From Mastigias papua (Eukaryota; Cnidaria; Scyphozoa; Rhizostomeae; Mastigiidae), in the NCBI GenBank assembly GCA_964019165.1, contig OZ025272.1, forward strand, positions 8,184,493-8,248,492: a stretch of DNA of 64,000 bases. Reading direction: 5' to 3'. Positions 23,155 through 32,650 of this stretch are shown here, in pieces. The notes beneath the pieces are model-generated. The model worked only from the letters and a program-made list of their open reading frames with translations. It was not told the origin of the DNA and ran no database searches. How positions within the stretch are numbered: the first letter of the stretch is position 1; each line of letters opens with the position of its first letter. A program made the translations under genes and the position numbers.

Positions 23155-24345
23155 TGTTTATTTATTTATTTACTTATTTATTTATTTGGTTAGAGTAAAT
23201 TGCTTATGCAATAGCAGACCTGAAGCTAATTCAGGCCTACTGTTTGCAATATACAAAGATTCAAAAGAAATATGCTAAGAGTATATGGATATGCAACAAA
23301 CTAATTAAATAACAGATAAATAGAAAAAAAAAATAAATACGTTTGGCCATCTCGTTAATCTTTTAGCCGGTCAGATTTATATTTTGCATAACCTGTTGTT
23401 GCATTTATAGCAATTCCAAGATCTGATTTGTTTATTGAACACTCTAAGGTTTGCTGATGTTTTAACTTCATGGGAAAAGAGTTGCCACAATTTATTCCTA
23501 AAGTATATCCTATGGTTTCAACCCCATAGGAAGGTGTTCTCACTTTGGGAAGTTAGCGTCATTGCCATGCCTTAGATTATAGCAAACACAGCGTTCCCTG
23601 GAAATTTGTTCATGAACGGTGGATTTAGATCTGATTTCGTTTTATAGATCTCAGTCATAAGCAACTGCAGGCTCCTTTTATGAGCAGGAGCCATCTTGGC
23701 TTGTTCCAAGAGGGGACTAAAGTCATGTCTATTTTCTTTATACGCAATGCGCAGAGCGCTTTCATGAACGTGATTTATTCTGTGGTTCAAAGTTCTATCA
23801 AAAAAATCCATACCAATGGACAGTAGCTGAACTGAGATAAAACAAATGTCACTATTAAGTGTAATAACTTTCTTGTATTCATATATCTAGATATGCGGGC
23901 AAGTGCATGGAACTTTTGGCTAACTTTTCTGCAGAGGGTTGTAACACGTTACTTAAAGGATAAAGATTTTTCTGAAGTTATACCGAAAAATTTTTCTTCA
24001 GTACTTTCTTTTACCAGAGCTTCACCTATTTTAGGGTTATGTCATTTCCTCCTTCGGCACCAAATACCATTAAAATGACCTTTATCTTCATCCAGCTTCA
24101 TGGGATTATTTGGTAACCACTCAGTTAGTTTCGGCGCATCATGCTCTAGACGTTCGATGACATTTTCGATATATGCGCCATGTGCATAAGTAGTTGTATC
24201 ATCTACAAAGTTGCACATCTCTGTTTCCTCAGCGAATATGAAAATATCATTAAAATTGATATTGGAAAGGAGGGAACCCAAGACAGCGCCTTGTGGAACT
24301 CCTAGGAAGACTTCTCTCCATGTACTGAAAGTACCATTCACTTTT
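23155..24345 (-). mobile_element. 5'-truncated LINE copy with A-rich 3' tail (family 2)
   Basis: Minus strand from 24341: REVFLGVPQGAVLGSLL, the catalytic block NFVDDTTTYAHG (FVDD in place of YADD), and KLTEWLPNNPMKLDEDK. The thumb and C-terminal part follow across frameshifts (24040-23355): KFHALARISRYM, the QFSYCPLVWM-like block, INHVHESALRIAYKEN and LQLLMTEIYKTKSDLNPPFM. The 3' end is a short hairpin-forming sequence, then a (TAAA)n-like tail at about 23155-23190. It shares family-specific wording with the copy at 41586-42246. Confidence 0.88.
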
Positions 24346-24573
24346 AACCCTTTGCTTCCTGCATGTGAAATAGCTATAGATCAACAGCAGTGCAGATATG
24401 CTGAGGCCATATGCATTATAATACAAATCTTTATACAGGATTAAAACACTTCAACTTAAGAGCTGTTATCAATGTGTGTCTTGTCTAATGAAAAAGCAGA
24501 TAAAAAATAGATAGCAAACGGTTAAAATTTCTTTTAAATAAAAAGTTTGTGCATAGCTAAAGATAACTGGAGT

Positions 24574-26289
24574 TCAAGCAAAATGTTGCTTAAGGCTCCG
24601 TTCATAAGCATTGAATGATTCAGTCCTTCGCACTTGAATCGGAAGATCATTGTAGATGGTCGCTCTCATAAAACGGAAAGATTTTGGCGCAAATTCAGTT
24701 TTGATTTTTGGAATCTTCAACAAAGATTGATGGTTTCTTGTTCGCACAGTGTGTTCATTAATATTAAAGTATCCTTGAAAAGCCTCGCAAATGTCTTTGC
24801 CAATGCACTTGCGTACAAGTTTGCATGCGCGGATTTTACTTGCATTCACCACAGATTGAATTTCGTCGCAACTACCTGAGTCTCCGAGTACTATTCACCC
24901 TGAGCGATCGTGAAAGGATGAGAGTCGCTTTACCTGAGTTTCTGTTAGTTCCAGTAGTAGTATCCCTGAAAACGTGAAGGTAGGCAGGATCATTGTGCGA
25001 TAGATTGCCTTCGCAGCAGCCAAATCAAGATGAGGTCTTAGCTTTCCAAGAAGCCCTAGCCTGCCCAATGCACGTTTGTAACATTTCTCGAAATGACAAT
25101 TGAGATTCAATGTGCTGTCAACTTCAATACCCAGATATTTATATTGACTTGTATTTAAGATCTTAACACCTCTGTACATAACATTGAGTTCGTCATTTTG
25201 CTTAGCAATGCTTTTTGATGCTCCAAATAGCAATGACTCAGTTTTTCCCTTTTTCAAATTTATTATCAGCGCGTTTCTGTCAAACCACTTGGCAATAGCA
25301 TCCATTTCTTTTGTGAGCTTGGAATTTATATTCTTGACATATTTATCAGCTACGTAAATCACTATATCATCAGTATAGATCACAATTTTTGCAGTATCGA
25401 CCACACCAGTTATGTCATTAAAGAATAGGATGAATAGTAGCGGACCTAAAATTGAGCCTTGGGGAGCTCCGGTTAGGATTTCTCGCATGGAAGACAGACA
25501 GTTACTATAGCTAACCATCATTGACCTATGAAATAGATAGTGTGTAAGCCATCTAAGTTCTTTATCGCATATTCTATACTGGGGCAATTTCTTTAAGCAG
25601 GTTAGAATGACTGATGGTATTGAACGCCTTGCTCAAGTCTATGAAAGTGGCACCAACTAGATTTCCTTCATCTACATGTTGCCGAATATTGTCAAACAAG
25701 AGAGTTGCTGCTAGCTCTGTAGAGAGTTTAGTTCTAAATCCAAATTGAGGTTGTGATATTAATTTTTTATCTTCAAGGAGTGCAATGACTTGACGGTGTA
25801 CTGCCTTTTCGATAGTTTTTGACAAAACCGGGAGAATTGAAATAGGTCTGAAGTTTTCGAAGCTGCTAAGAGAGCCAGATTTATGAATTGGCAAAATCTT
25901 TGTTTGTTTCCAGTCTGTTGGAAACGTCCCTGTCTGCAAGGAGAGATTAATGAGATAGGCCAGGGAAGCAGACAGTCTGCATGCAGCATCCTTAAGCAAA
26001 CCCGGGGGCAGATTGTCAGTACCAGTTGACTTGCCACGTTTAATAGACTTTAAATCTTGCTCAACTTCAAGTTTTGACACGGGACGAAATTGAAATTTGC
26101 ATTTAGTTCTATTGGGTATTGGTGTGGGAGGCATCCAAACAAAATTGTACAATGGTGTGGTCGTTTTACGTAGCGTTGTAACAATGGATGCGAAAAATCT
26201 ATAGAATCCATCTGCCACCCTCCTTGGCGCATTCGTTTTGCAATAAGGAGGTCGTGATTTAGACAATCAGAGGTTTTTGAAAGGTCCAT
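24574..26289 (-). mobile_element. CR1-like LINE, near-complete RT domain with few breaks (family 1)
   Basis: Minus strand, two long frames, 26266-25574 and 25587-24895, plus a C-terminal piece at 24852-24574. Visible RT blocks are SIKRGKSTGTDNLPPGLLKD, NFRPISILPVLSKTIEKAV, QFGFRTKLSTELA, GATFIDLSKAFNTISHSNLL, GAPQGSILGPLLFILFFND, the active site VIYTDDIVIYVADK, KKGKTESLLFGASKS and YKYLGIEVDSTLNL. The catalytic motif reads YTDD rather than YADD. One frameshift near 25580 joins the halves, and another near 24890 separates the C-terminal segment with PKSFRFMRATIYNDLP. Endonuclease and ORF1 are missing. Closest in wording to the element at 32651-36085. Confidence 0.9.
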
Positions 26290-26379
26290 CAGTATGGCTC
26301 CGGCACACCTCCGCTGTCACTGATTTTTTGCAAGATCAACAAGTAAATATGCAACAAGTGTTGCGTGACAATGTTGTCT

Positions 26380-27305
26380 AGTTAAGTCAGGCCTTAAGAG
26401 TACATACAGTCACGAAGGCTCTAAATGCAGGACGGCAAACATATGTCATAGTACTGAACTATGACACAGCATTCGATAGAGTGCCACGTAAAATGCAATC
26501 AACTTTACGACTGTTTGATGATGACTGAATTCTTTGGAGCGAAGTCAAAAGTCGACAAGATACATTGTTCGTACACTAGCCACAATCTATATGGCTCACA
26601 AGTACATGGCCCCTTCCTTTTGTTATCTTCTTTATAGTGCAGAATGTCTGGACGGATTCGGCCGACCATCCTAACAGGTTGCCCACCCCCAGCCTACACG
26701 AAATACCAGAATGGTGTAAATGATGGCTCACGTGTCTGCATTTAAAGAAGTGTGGAAACTTAATAGTGTATTATACAATTATACGATTGATAGTCAAATC
26801 CTTAACGGTGCAGCATACAAAAAATATCTTGGAATGTAATTGCAAATGACGCACTAAGTTTTGACTCTCAAGAGGATATCAAGTCATCATGCTACATGAC
26901 TCTAGTCGGACTTGATCTTGGAGTAGCCTAATCATGTACAGTGCAGGATCCACATACAAGCAACGTGAACAGACTCCAATTGGTACGAAGACGAGATGCC
27001 AAATGTCTTAAATTAACTATCGTGGAACAGGTAACCTTGTAGAAGTAATGAATTCCCCTAGGATGATATAGTTTATCAGAAGGGTGACGGCAAGCGAAGC
27101 CAATCGTAATGTTTAAGATTTGTAGTAACCTTATTGACATCCTGGTATCCCTCCTCACACCTGCAGTCTATTACGGAAGCCGTTAGGAACCCTCTTCTCT
27201 TGTTCCTTAGGATAGAACTGTCGAATTTTGAAATCTCATTTGTACCAAAGAATGCTAAGATTTTGACCGACTCAATCTCCCTGGGAGCTTCCATTAGTAA
27301 CCATA
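26380..27305 (+). mobile_element. Heavily decayed plus-strand LINE relic
   Basis: Reading across frames on the plus strand gives VIVLNYDTAFDRVPRKMQS (RT palm, about 26440-26500), YKKYLGM (thumb, about 26818-26838), NVNRLQLVRRRDAKC (about 26960-27005), then ILVSLLTPAVYYGSR and LVP-DRTVEF with stops (about 27130-27230). The order matches the C-terminal half of an RT protein of a different family from its minus-strand neighbours. Stop codons and frameshifts are frequent, so this is an old insertion. Confidence 0.65.
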
Positions 27306-28639
27306 GTCAGTGAATGTAGAAATTACTATCATTGATACTGTTACTTTTACTTTGAGTACTCGTTTGATTAGCTCTATCGTATCATTTCGCCTCATCGTTC
27401 ACAACCGAAAAATTATGATATCTCATGTACACTCTAATAAGTGATGGGGCTAGACTGTGAAGTCGCGTTACTTAGAATTTACTGACCACATTAACCACTT
27501 TGTGCGTGGTACTAAGCAAATGGTCATGCGCATTAACTCATAATTAGCATAGGAACTAGACAATGATAAAGAATAGTGTAAAGATAGAGAAGCTGGATTT
27601 ATGTTGCCAGGTATGTCTGTCTGGTGTAAGATTAATCTTGAAACTAGAGACAATATGCTGAAGACTTTCACATTTGAGGCAAAGGGGCACTTAGATGACT
27701 GAAGGACGATTTTTGAGCCTTTTCCTGGTAGGAGAAGTGTGGAGGAGACATTTGATGTAAAAAAGACAAAGGTAGTTATTGGTATTTTGTATTAGGTTAT
27801 TCACCAGAAGTCATGGTTTCTGCAACCTTCATGCTTAGGAATTCATATTATCTTGGCTTATGAATAATAATGCTTATGTCAACACATTTTCATCGTTAAA
27901 ATTATGTTCACATTTTCGTAAAAATTATTTTGAATTCTATTATCCATGATTGGTTGTGCCCTTAGTGCGTCAGTGCCTAAAGCCAGGTTCACATTTGTCG
28001 TGATTCGCGTAATTCGAGTTACAGAAGTCGGTAACTGACCTATTATCAGAAGAGTGGTGCTGGTAAGGGATGAGGGAAAATGGCAAAGATTTAGCGAAAG
28101 AAAGAAGATAGGAAAAACCGCTTAATCTTTCAGGAGAGATGAAAGAAGTCGTCAAATGTGTTCAGGGAGAGAAGAAATCATTAAATTTTCGAGGGAGGAA
28201 ACGGAAGATCTAGACCCATTTTCAAACTGCCCTATTATTTTCATTATGCTGTTGTCAGTAAGAATATGATATCAATCACAACAAATTAATGTTAAATCAT
28301 GCAAAATGGTTTCTGAACATTTTCCTCTAAGTTTTCCGTTGGTTAGTACGATAACCATTCTTTTGAGGTGCAGAAGACGCAATAGATTCCAGAAAAAATT
28401 TAGTACTTGGAAGCTCTTTAAGGGTTCTTTTGTGATTCCTGCGTTAGCTAGAGCCAATCCAAGGGTATGGGTTCCGTCGCAAAATGTAAGCTACTTTTAT
28501 GTCCATAACCACTACGGCGCCCACTTATTACCTTTTAGTTTTTCCTTTCTCAGAAATATGTATTTACTTATTTCCTATTCTATATTTTGATCATTATAAG
28601 TATTTTATTGTATTATATTATAGTTTATATAAATATATA
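27306..28639. other. Intergenic DNA, no gene recognised
   Basis: AT-rich sequence with only short frames. Its last part probably belongs to the 3' UTR of the LINE whose tail is at 28640-28740. Confidence 0.3.
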
Positions 28640-28740
28640 TTTTTTAAAAGGAGGGCCCCTCGAAAACCAGTTATGCTGAAGGGATACCCTCCTAAAACAT
28701 ATGAAAATGAAATGAAATGAAATTAAATGGCACCCAATTT
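28640..28740 (+). mobile_element. LINE 3' end: conserved hairpin and (GAAAT)n tail
   Basis: The sequence GGGCCCCTCGAAAACCAG, then TATGCTGAAGGG and CCCTCC, followed by repeated GAAAT, matches the 3' ends at 47136-47230 and 51555-51645 on the same strand. The GAGGG and CCCTC parts can pair. This is the kind of 3' structure and short-repeat tail seen in CR1/L2-type LINEs. No upstream ORF of this copy is readable. Confidence 0.65.
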
Positions 28741-29252
28741 TCAATTGAGAAAAATTGACAAAAATGTAAACAAGGCCGTAATAAACAGTTGGTTCATCCG
28801 ACCATGTTATGAACTCACCAGGTTAGCATAAGCTGAGAAGAACACTGTATGAAAACTGAAAACTGAGAACACTGTACTCCGCTTCTGAGAACACTGTATA
28901 ACAATACAGTGCCGCAGCGGAGTATAACAATATATGCATTGAATCATGCCCTAAACATTTCGCGCCAAGTTATTGAAGATGAAATGGACTGATAAAAATC
29001 CTGATATGTAATATAGAATATCAAACTTCATAACAGCCTAACCACATCAATATTTCAGGACAAGACTGTCTTTTGAAAGTCGTTTTTGGGGAAGAATGTT
29101 TGCTTAAATTTTTAATGTATTTTCTTTTCAACTTGTGGCAAGTTCTGTGGTTGTCAAATGTAACAAACTCACTTAGAACTCCTCCCCACACTCTAGGGAG
29201 TGGCCTGTTGGTGATTCATTTCTTTGATACTGGACCTATACTCGATTATAAC

Positions 29253-29405
29253 CAGGGACTTAGGAAGCATCTAAAAAGTGGTAGGCCAAGTCCTAAAAGG
29301 GGCACATTACCACGTCCATTTTGGGCTTCTAAGGGGCACTTTTACATAGTTTCGTAAAAAGTGGGGGGCCATGGCCCCTCTGGCCCCCCGGTTCCTACGT
29401 CCCTG
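29253..29405. mobile_element. Short 153-bp TIR element
   Basis: The ends are inverted repeats: CAGGGACTTAGGAAGC at 29253 and GGTTCCTACGTCCCTG ending at 29405, 13 of the 16 outer bases pairing. The interior has C- and G-rich runs that can pair and no coding frame. It is a small non-autonomous DNA element. I could not establish a target-site duplication or superfamily. Confidence 0.6.
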
Positions 29406-29991
29406 ATTACAACAGCGGATAACATTATATTATACCGAATTTACAGCCTCATCCCCTTTGCCAATGCAGATTAGCACGTCTTCCCCAATTTGACAACTAA
29501 ACAACTTCAACAAAGCTAAACTACGCCCATTCAAACTAGACGGATCTAATCTCTGTTGACGCTAACAAGCGTAAAACTTGCACTATAAACAACCTAACGG
29601 TACAATACAGATATTCAAAAGTGGCAGTGGAGTCTTGTAGAGTTAATTGTTATCTTTGCTGCGTGTTTGTGTCTCGGGCTATTACCAGTTTGAATAGCAG
29701 CGAGGTTGAAATTTACGTCACAGAGTATACAACAATTTTCCTGTTTCACTTCCATGTAGTCATGTGGTAGGATATATGTATATTTATGACTTTCACAAAA
29801 GCACAATGGAAGTTTGATTTGCAGCTTGACAATATCATGAAATGATCATAGGTCTTCGAAGGAAAAGTGAAGTAACTGAATAAGTTTAGTATTTTAGTTC
29901 TTTATGTTTGACGTTACTGCAGATTTCGTTTACTCCTTCAGAACAGCATCAACTGTTGGTAACACATTGAAGCGATTAGTGGTTGAACGGT
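29406..29991. other. GPCR 5' flank
   Basis: AT-rich sequence in front of the single-exon receptor gene. No promoter element could be assigned. An upstream open frame extends to a TTG at 29983, but the first ATG in frame is at 29992. Confidence 0.35.
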
Positions 29992-31035
29992 ATGGAGAAT
30001 AGAACTATGAAGTCACCTCCAATTCCACCATTTCACAATTACAGAAAGCCAACCTGCTACACAACTATCGCATGGAGAACAATGCTTTCACCAAATCAGA
30101 ATCTAATTATTGGTCTTACCATGAGTCTTGCCATAATTCCAGCAATATTGTTGAATTCTGCCTATTGTTACGCTCTATACAGTACGAAGCAACTGAAGAG
30201 AAAGTCCAAGTTACTCGTGTTTTTGCAAAGTGCCTCTGATTTGTTTTTTGGTGCAATTTCCATTCCCGGCTCAGTTATTTTATTCATTGCTTTTGGCAAT
30301 ATTCGTAGCTGCTGGTTGGAGAGGCTGGTTATGTTTATTGGGCAAACAAATGGGCACATTTCATTGTACATTCTGATGGTGATAGCTATGCAAAGATACT
30401 TCGCCGTTAGACCACGTCTTGGCAGCTCTAATAATGCCCTCGCGAAGTTTTTATTGCTTTCTCGGACAGGCCTGGCTATAACCATTTTCATTGTCGTTGT
30501 TTGGTCAACATTTAATGGCTTAGTATCTGTTTACTTCTTCGGCTACCTGAACTCAACTATTCCCAATATCATGGTAATGGTTCTTCGCTCCTTCATTGTC
30601 CTGCTCATATACATTATTTACTTTCGCCTATATTTTTCTATAAAGAGTCATCAACGCGATATGATGGAGAGGAACCGGAGTCCATCTGAAATTAGTCAAG
30701 TGGAATGTTGTAAAAGAAGCAGAAAGTACAGCTCATTTCTAAAAACTGTGTCATTGGTACTAATAGTAAATGCAGGATCGTACATTCCACTAGTAGCAGC
30801 AGATTGTTGGACTGGGTTTTATACTTTTAGGAATGTCTACTCACCCAAGGACATCAGATTTGCTTACTATCTGTTGCATTTTACTGTATTTCTTAATGCT
30901 TGCTTAAATACGGCAATATATTTATTCCGAGATAACGCTTCTCGTGCTTTTCTACGAAAAAGGTTGTGTAACAAAAGAAGAAGGGTCAAGGAGATTGGTG
31001 CTGTGAAACCGATGCCATGCTATATTTTCCAGTGA
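29992..31035 (+). CDS. Class A (rhodopsin-like) orphan GPCR, single exon
   Basis: Encodes 347 residues from the ATG at 29992 to TGA at 31035. Seven hydrophobic segments lie near residues 38-63, 73-101, 107-136, 157-182, 190-215, 248-270 and 288-312. An NRT glycosylation site is at residues 3-5. Class A landmarks are Asn55 in TM1, Asp83 in TM2 (SASDLFFG), Trp171 in TM4 and Pro266 in TM6 (NAGSYIP). Two motifs are altered: the DRY box is QRY (134-136) and NPxxY in TM7 is NTAIY (306-310). Cys107 before TM3 has no obvious partner in extracellular loop 2. The tail after TM7 is basic and starts LFRDNASRAF, like helix 8. Single-exon receptors of this kind form large families in cnidarians. The ligand cannot be told. 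It stands alone between repeats. Confidence 0.88.
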   Translation: MENRTMKSPPIPPFHNYRKPTCYTTIAWRTMLSPNQNLIIGLTMSLAIIPAILLNSAYCYALYSTKQLKRKSKLLVFLQSASDLFFGAISIPGSVILFIAFGNIRSCWLERLVMFIGQTNGHISLYILMVIAMQRYFAVRPRLGSSNNALAKFLLLSRTGLAITIFIVVVWSTFNGLVSVYFFGYLNSTIPNIMVMVLRSFIVLLIYIIYFRLYFSIKSHQRDMMERNRSPSEISQVECCKRSRKYSSFLKTVSLVLIVNAGSYIPLVAADCWTGFYTFRNVYSPKDIRFAYYLLHFTVFLNACLNTAIYLFRDNASRAFLRKRLCNKRRRVKEIGAVKPMPCYIFQ

Positions 31036-31750
31036 ACAGCGCACCGTGATAGTGGTTTTGTGAATTTTGCTGTCAAAACAAGGGATATGTTGAAGAAATT
31101 TCCTTCGAAAACCAAGTACGCCATCGAATAACTGGACGGTGTTATCTACAATCGGCCTATTTCACAAAGTAAACCGTGAATAAGGAAGGTGCAGCCGATA
31201 AAACAGACGCTACTGTTTCTTCTTTTGACTAAAATATTACATAACATATCAGTACAAGTTTTTCACTCTTTCTGTCAATAAGGGAATGAAAATCCTTTGT
31301 AAATTAGATTTAACCGGGAATTGTAAAATGGGTAGGCTTTTATAGGATATTGTTTTTAAAATTTAAGTTTTATGAGAAAATACAAGATTATTTTTTAATT
31401 TTAATTTTTATAAGAAATTACTATGTGTGCCTTTCAATTTTTTCATACGATCATGTATCATAATTTGTATGTTTTTCTTTTCTCTTTGTTTTGGTGTCAA
31501 ATAAGCCACATTATTGTAAGCTGCGTTGAAAATTGTACCGCATGTAATCAAGACTATTTCTTTGATGTGCAGCTCAATTAGGTACGCGGTTTAATTAAGG
31601 GTATTACGATAAACTCTTCTTCGGGCGGGGGGCAACTGAAATGAGTTTTCGCAAAAGCTCTAGAACCCTATTATTTGCTGCTAAAACTCTCCTTAATACT
31701 TTTGCCATGTTGATGCTCGTTAATTTGCTCTTAACAATGCTACTGCCGCC
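31036..31750. other. GPCR 3' flank, no gene recognised
   Basis: AT-rich sequence following the receptor. An open frame from ATG 31641 runs on into the palindrome (to 31919) with a hydrophobic start. It resembles nothing I know, and I do not call it a gene. Confidence 0.3.
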
Positions 31751-32633
31751 AAAAGTGAACTCCTCGAAGTCTAAATTAATTTTGAAGAAAATGAGGGGAC
31801 ATGCCCCCCAGATCCTTCAGGATGTCGCCACTGTTACTAGTTTTGCTATTACAAAACTCCACAGTGCTATGAGAACCAATGATAATGCCATGCTCTCACT
31901 GAAGGTAAACTTTATATAAGTTTAGTATTCATAGTTACGTAACCGGGTATCGACTTCATGCGTTCTGCAATGCAAAGCAAAATTTATCACTTGTCATTAT
32001 GATGCTATTGACTTCCCAGTACTTTAGTCAAGGTTTCATTCAACAGCATCATAATGACAAGTGATAAATTTTGCTTTGCATTGCAGAACGCATGAAGTCG
32101 ATACCCGGTTACGTAACTATGAATACTAAACTTATATAAAGTTTACCTTCAGTGAGAGCATGGCATTATCATTGGTTCTCATAGCACTGTGGAGTTTTGT
32201 AATAGCAAAACTAGTAACAGTGGCGACATCCTGAAGGATCTGGGGGGCATGTCCCCTCATTTTCTTCAAAATCAATTTAGAGATTCCTTCAAATTTGAGG
32301 AGAAAAGACTGGGGGGGGTAGGGGATTTCTAGGAAGTATAATTTTCTGTCATTTTATATCATTGCTACTTTTCACCATTTAGTTGCATATTTCATTGCAT
32401 ACCGTTTTACAGGGCGTGGTCTGAAAAGAGTATGATGCCACTAAAATCCCCATTAGTCTGTGATGACTAGTGCCGCCCTTGATTACTAATAATAACAACT
32501 GGTCATAGTGCAAGAGGAATGATTGATAGAGATACTGGAGCTTAACTGAATTATGTTCAGGATTGTATTGAAAACTGATTTAATTTGTTGCATTTACCTA
32601 TCATGCTCTGAGTGCTTCGAGGAGTTCACTTTT
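31751..32633. repeat. Long near-perfect palindrome, 237-bp arms, interrupted outer arm
   Basis: Left arm 31770-32006 and right arm 32045-32281 are reverse complements with a single mismatch and no gaps (236 of 237). The 38-bp spacer holds its own 6-bp stem, TTGACT and AGTCAA. A further 19 bp of the left flank (31751-31769, AAAAGTGAACTCCTCGAAG) reappears inverted at 32615-32633. This implies that the right arm once continued and was split by a 333-bp insertion (32282-32614), or that the left arm lost the same stretch. The CR1-like LINE begins right after it. Confidence 0.95.
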
Positions 32634-32650
32634 TCGGATTCGATTGATTG

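Noticed and set aside
23140..23192. TTTA/TTTG simple repeat as an independent microsatellite
   Set aside because: It is the tail of the minus-strand LINE copy that follows, not a separate feature.
26928..27294. Two overlapping minus-strand frames of 72-76 codons
   Set aside because: They are shadows of the plus-strand LINE relic, whose RT C-terminal wording can be followed across frames.
29983..29991. GPCR start at 29983
   Set aside because: The codon there is TTG; the first ATG of the frame is at 29992 and leaves the N-terminal glycosylation site intact.
31641..31919. 92-codon frame starting MSFRKSS with a hydrophobic start
   Set aside because: Most of it lies in the palindrome arm, and I recognise no family. 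It is more likely a chance frame in a repeat.
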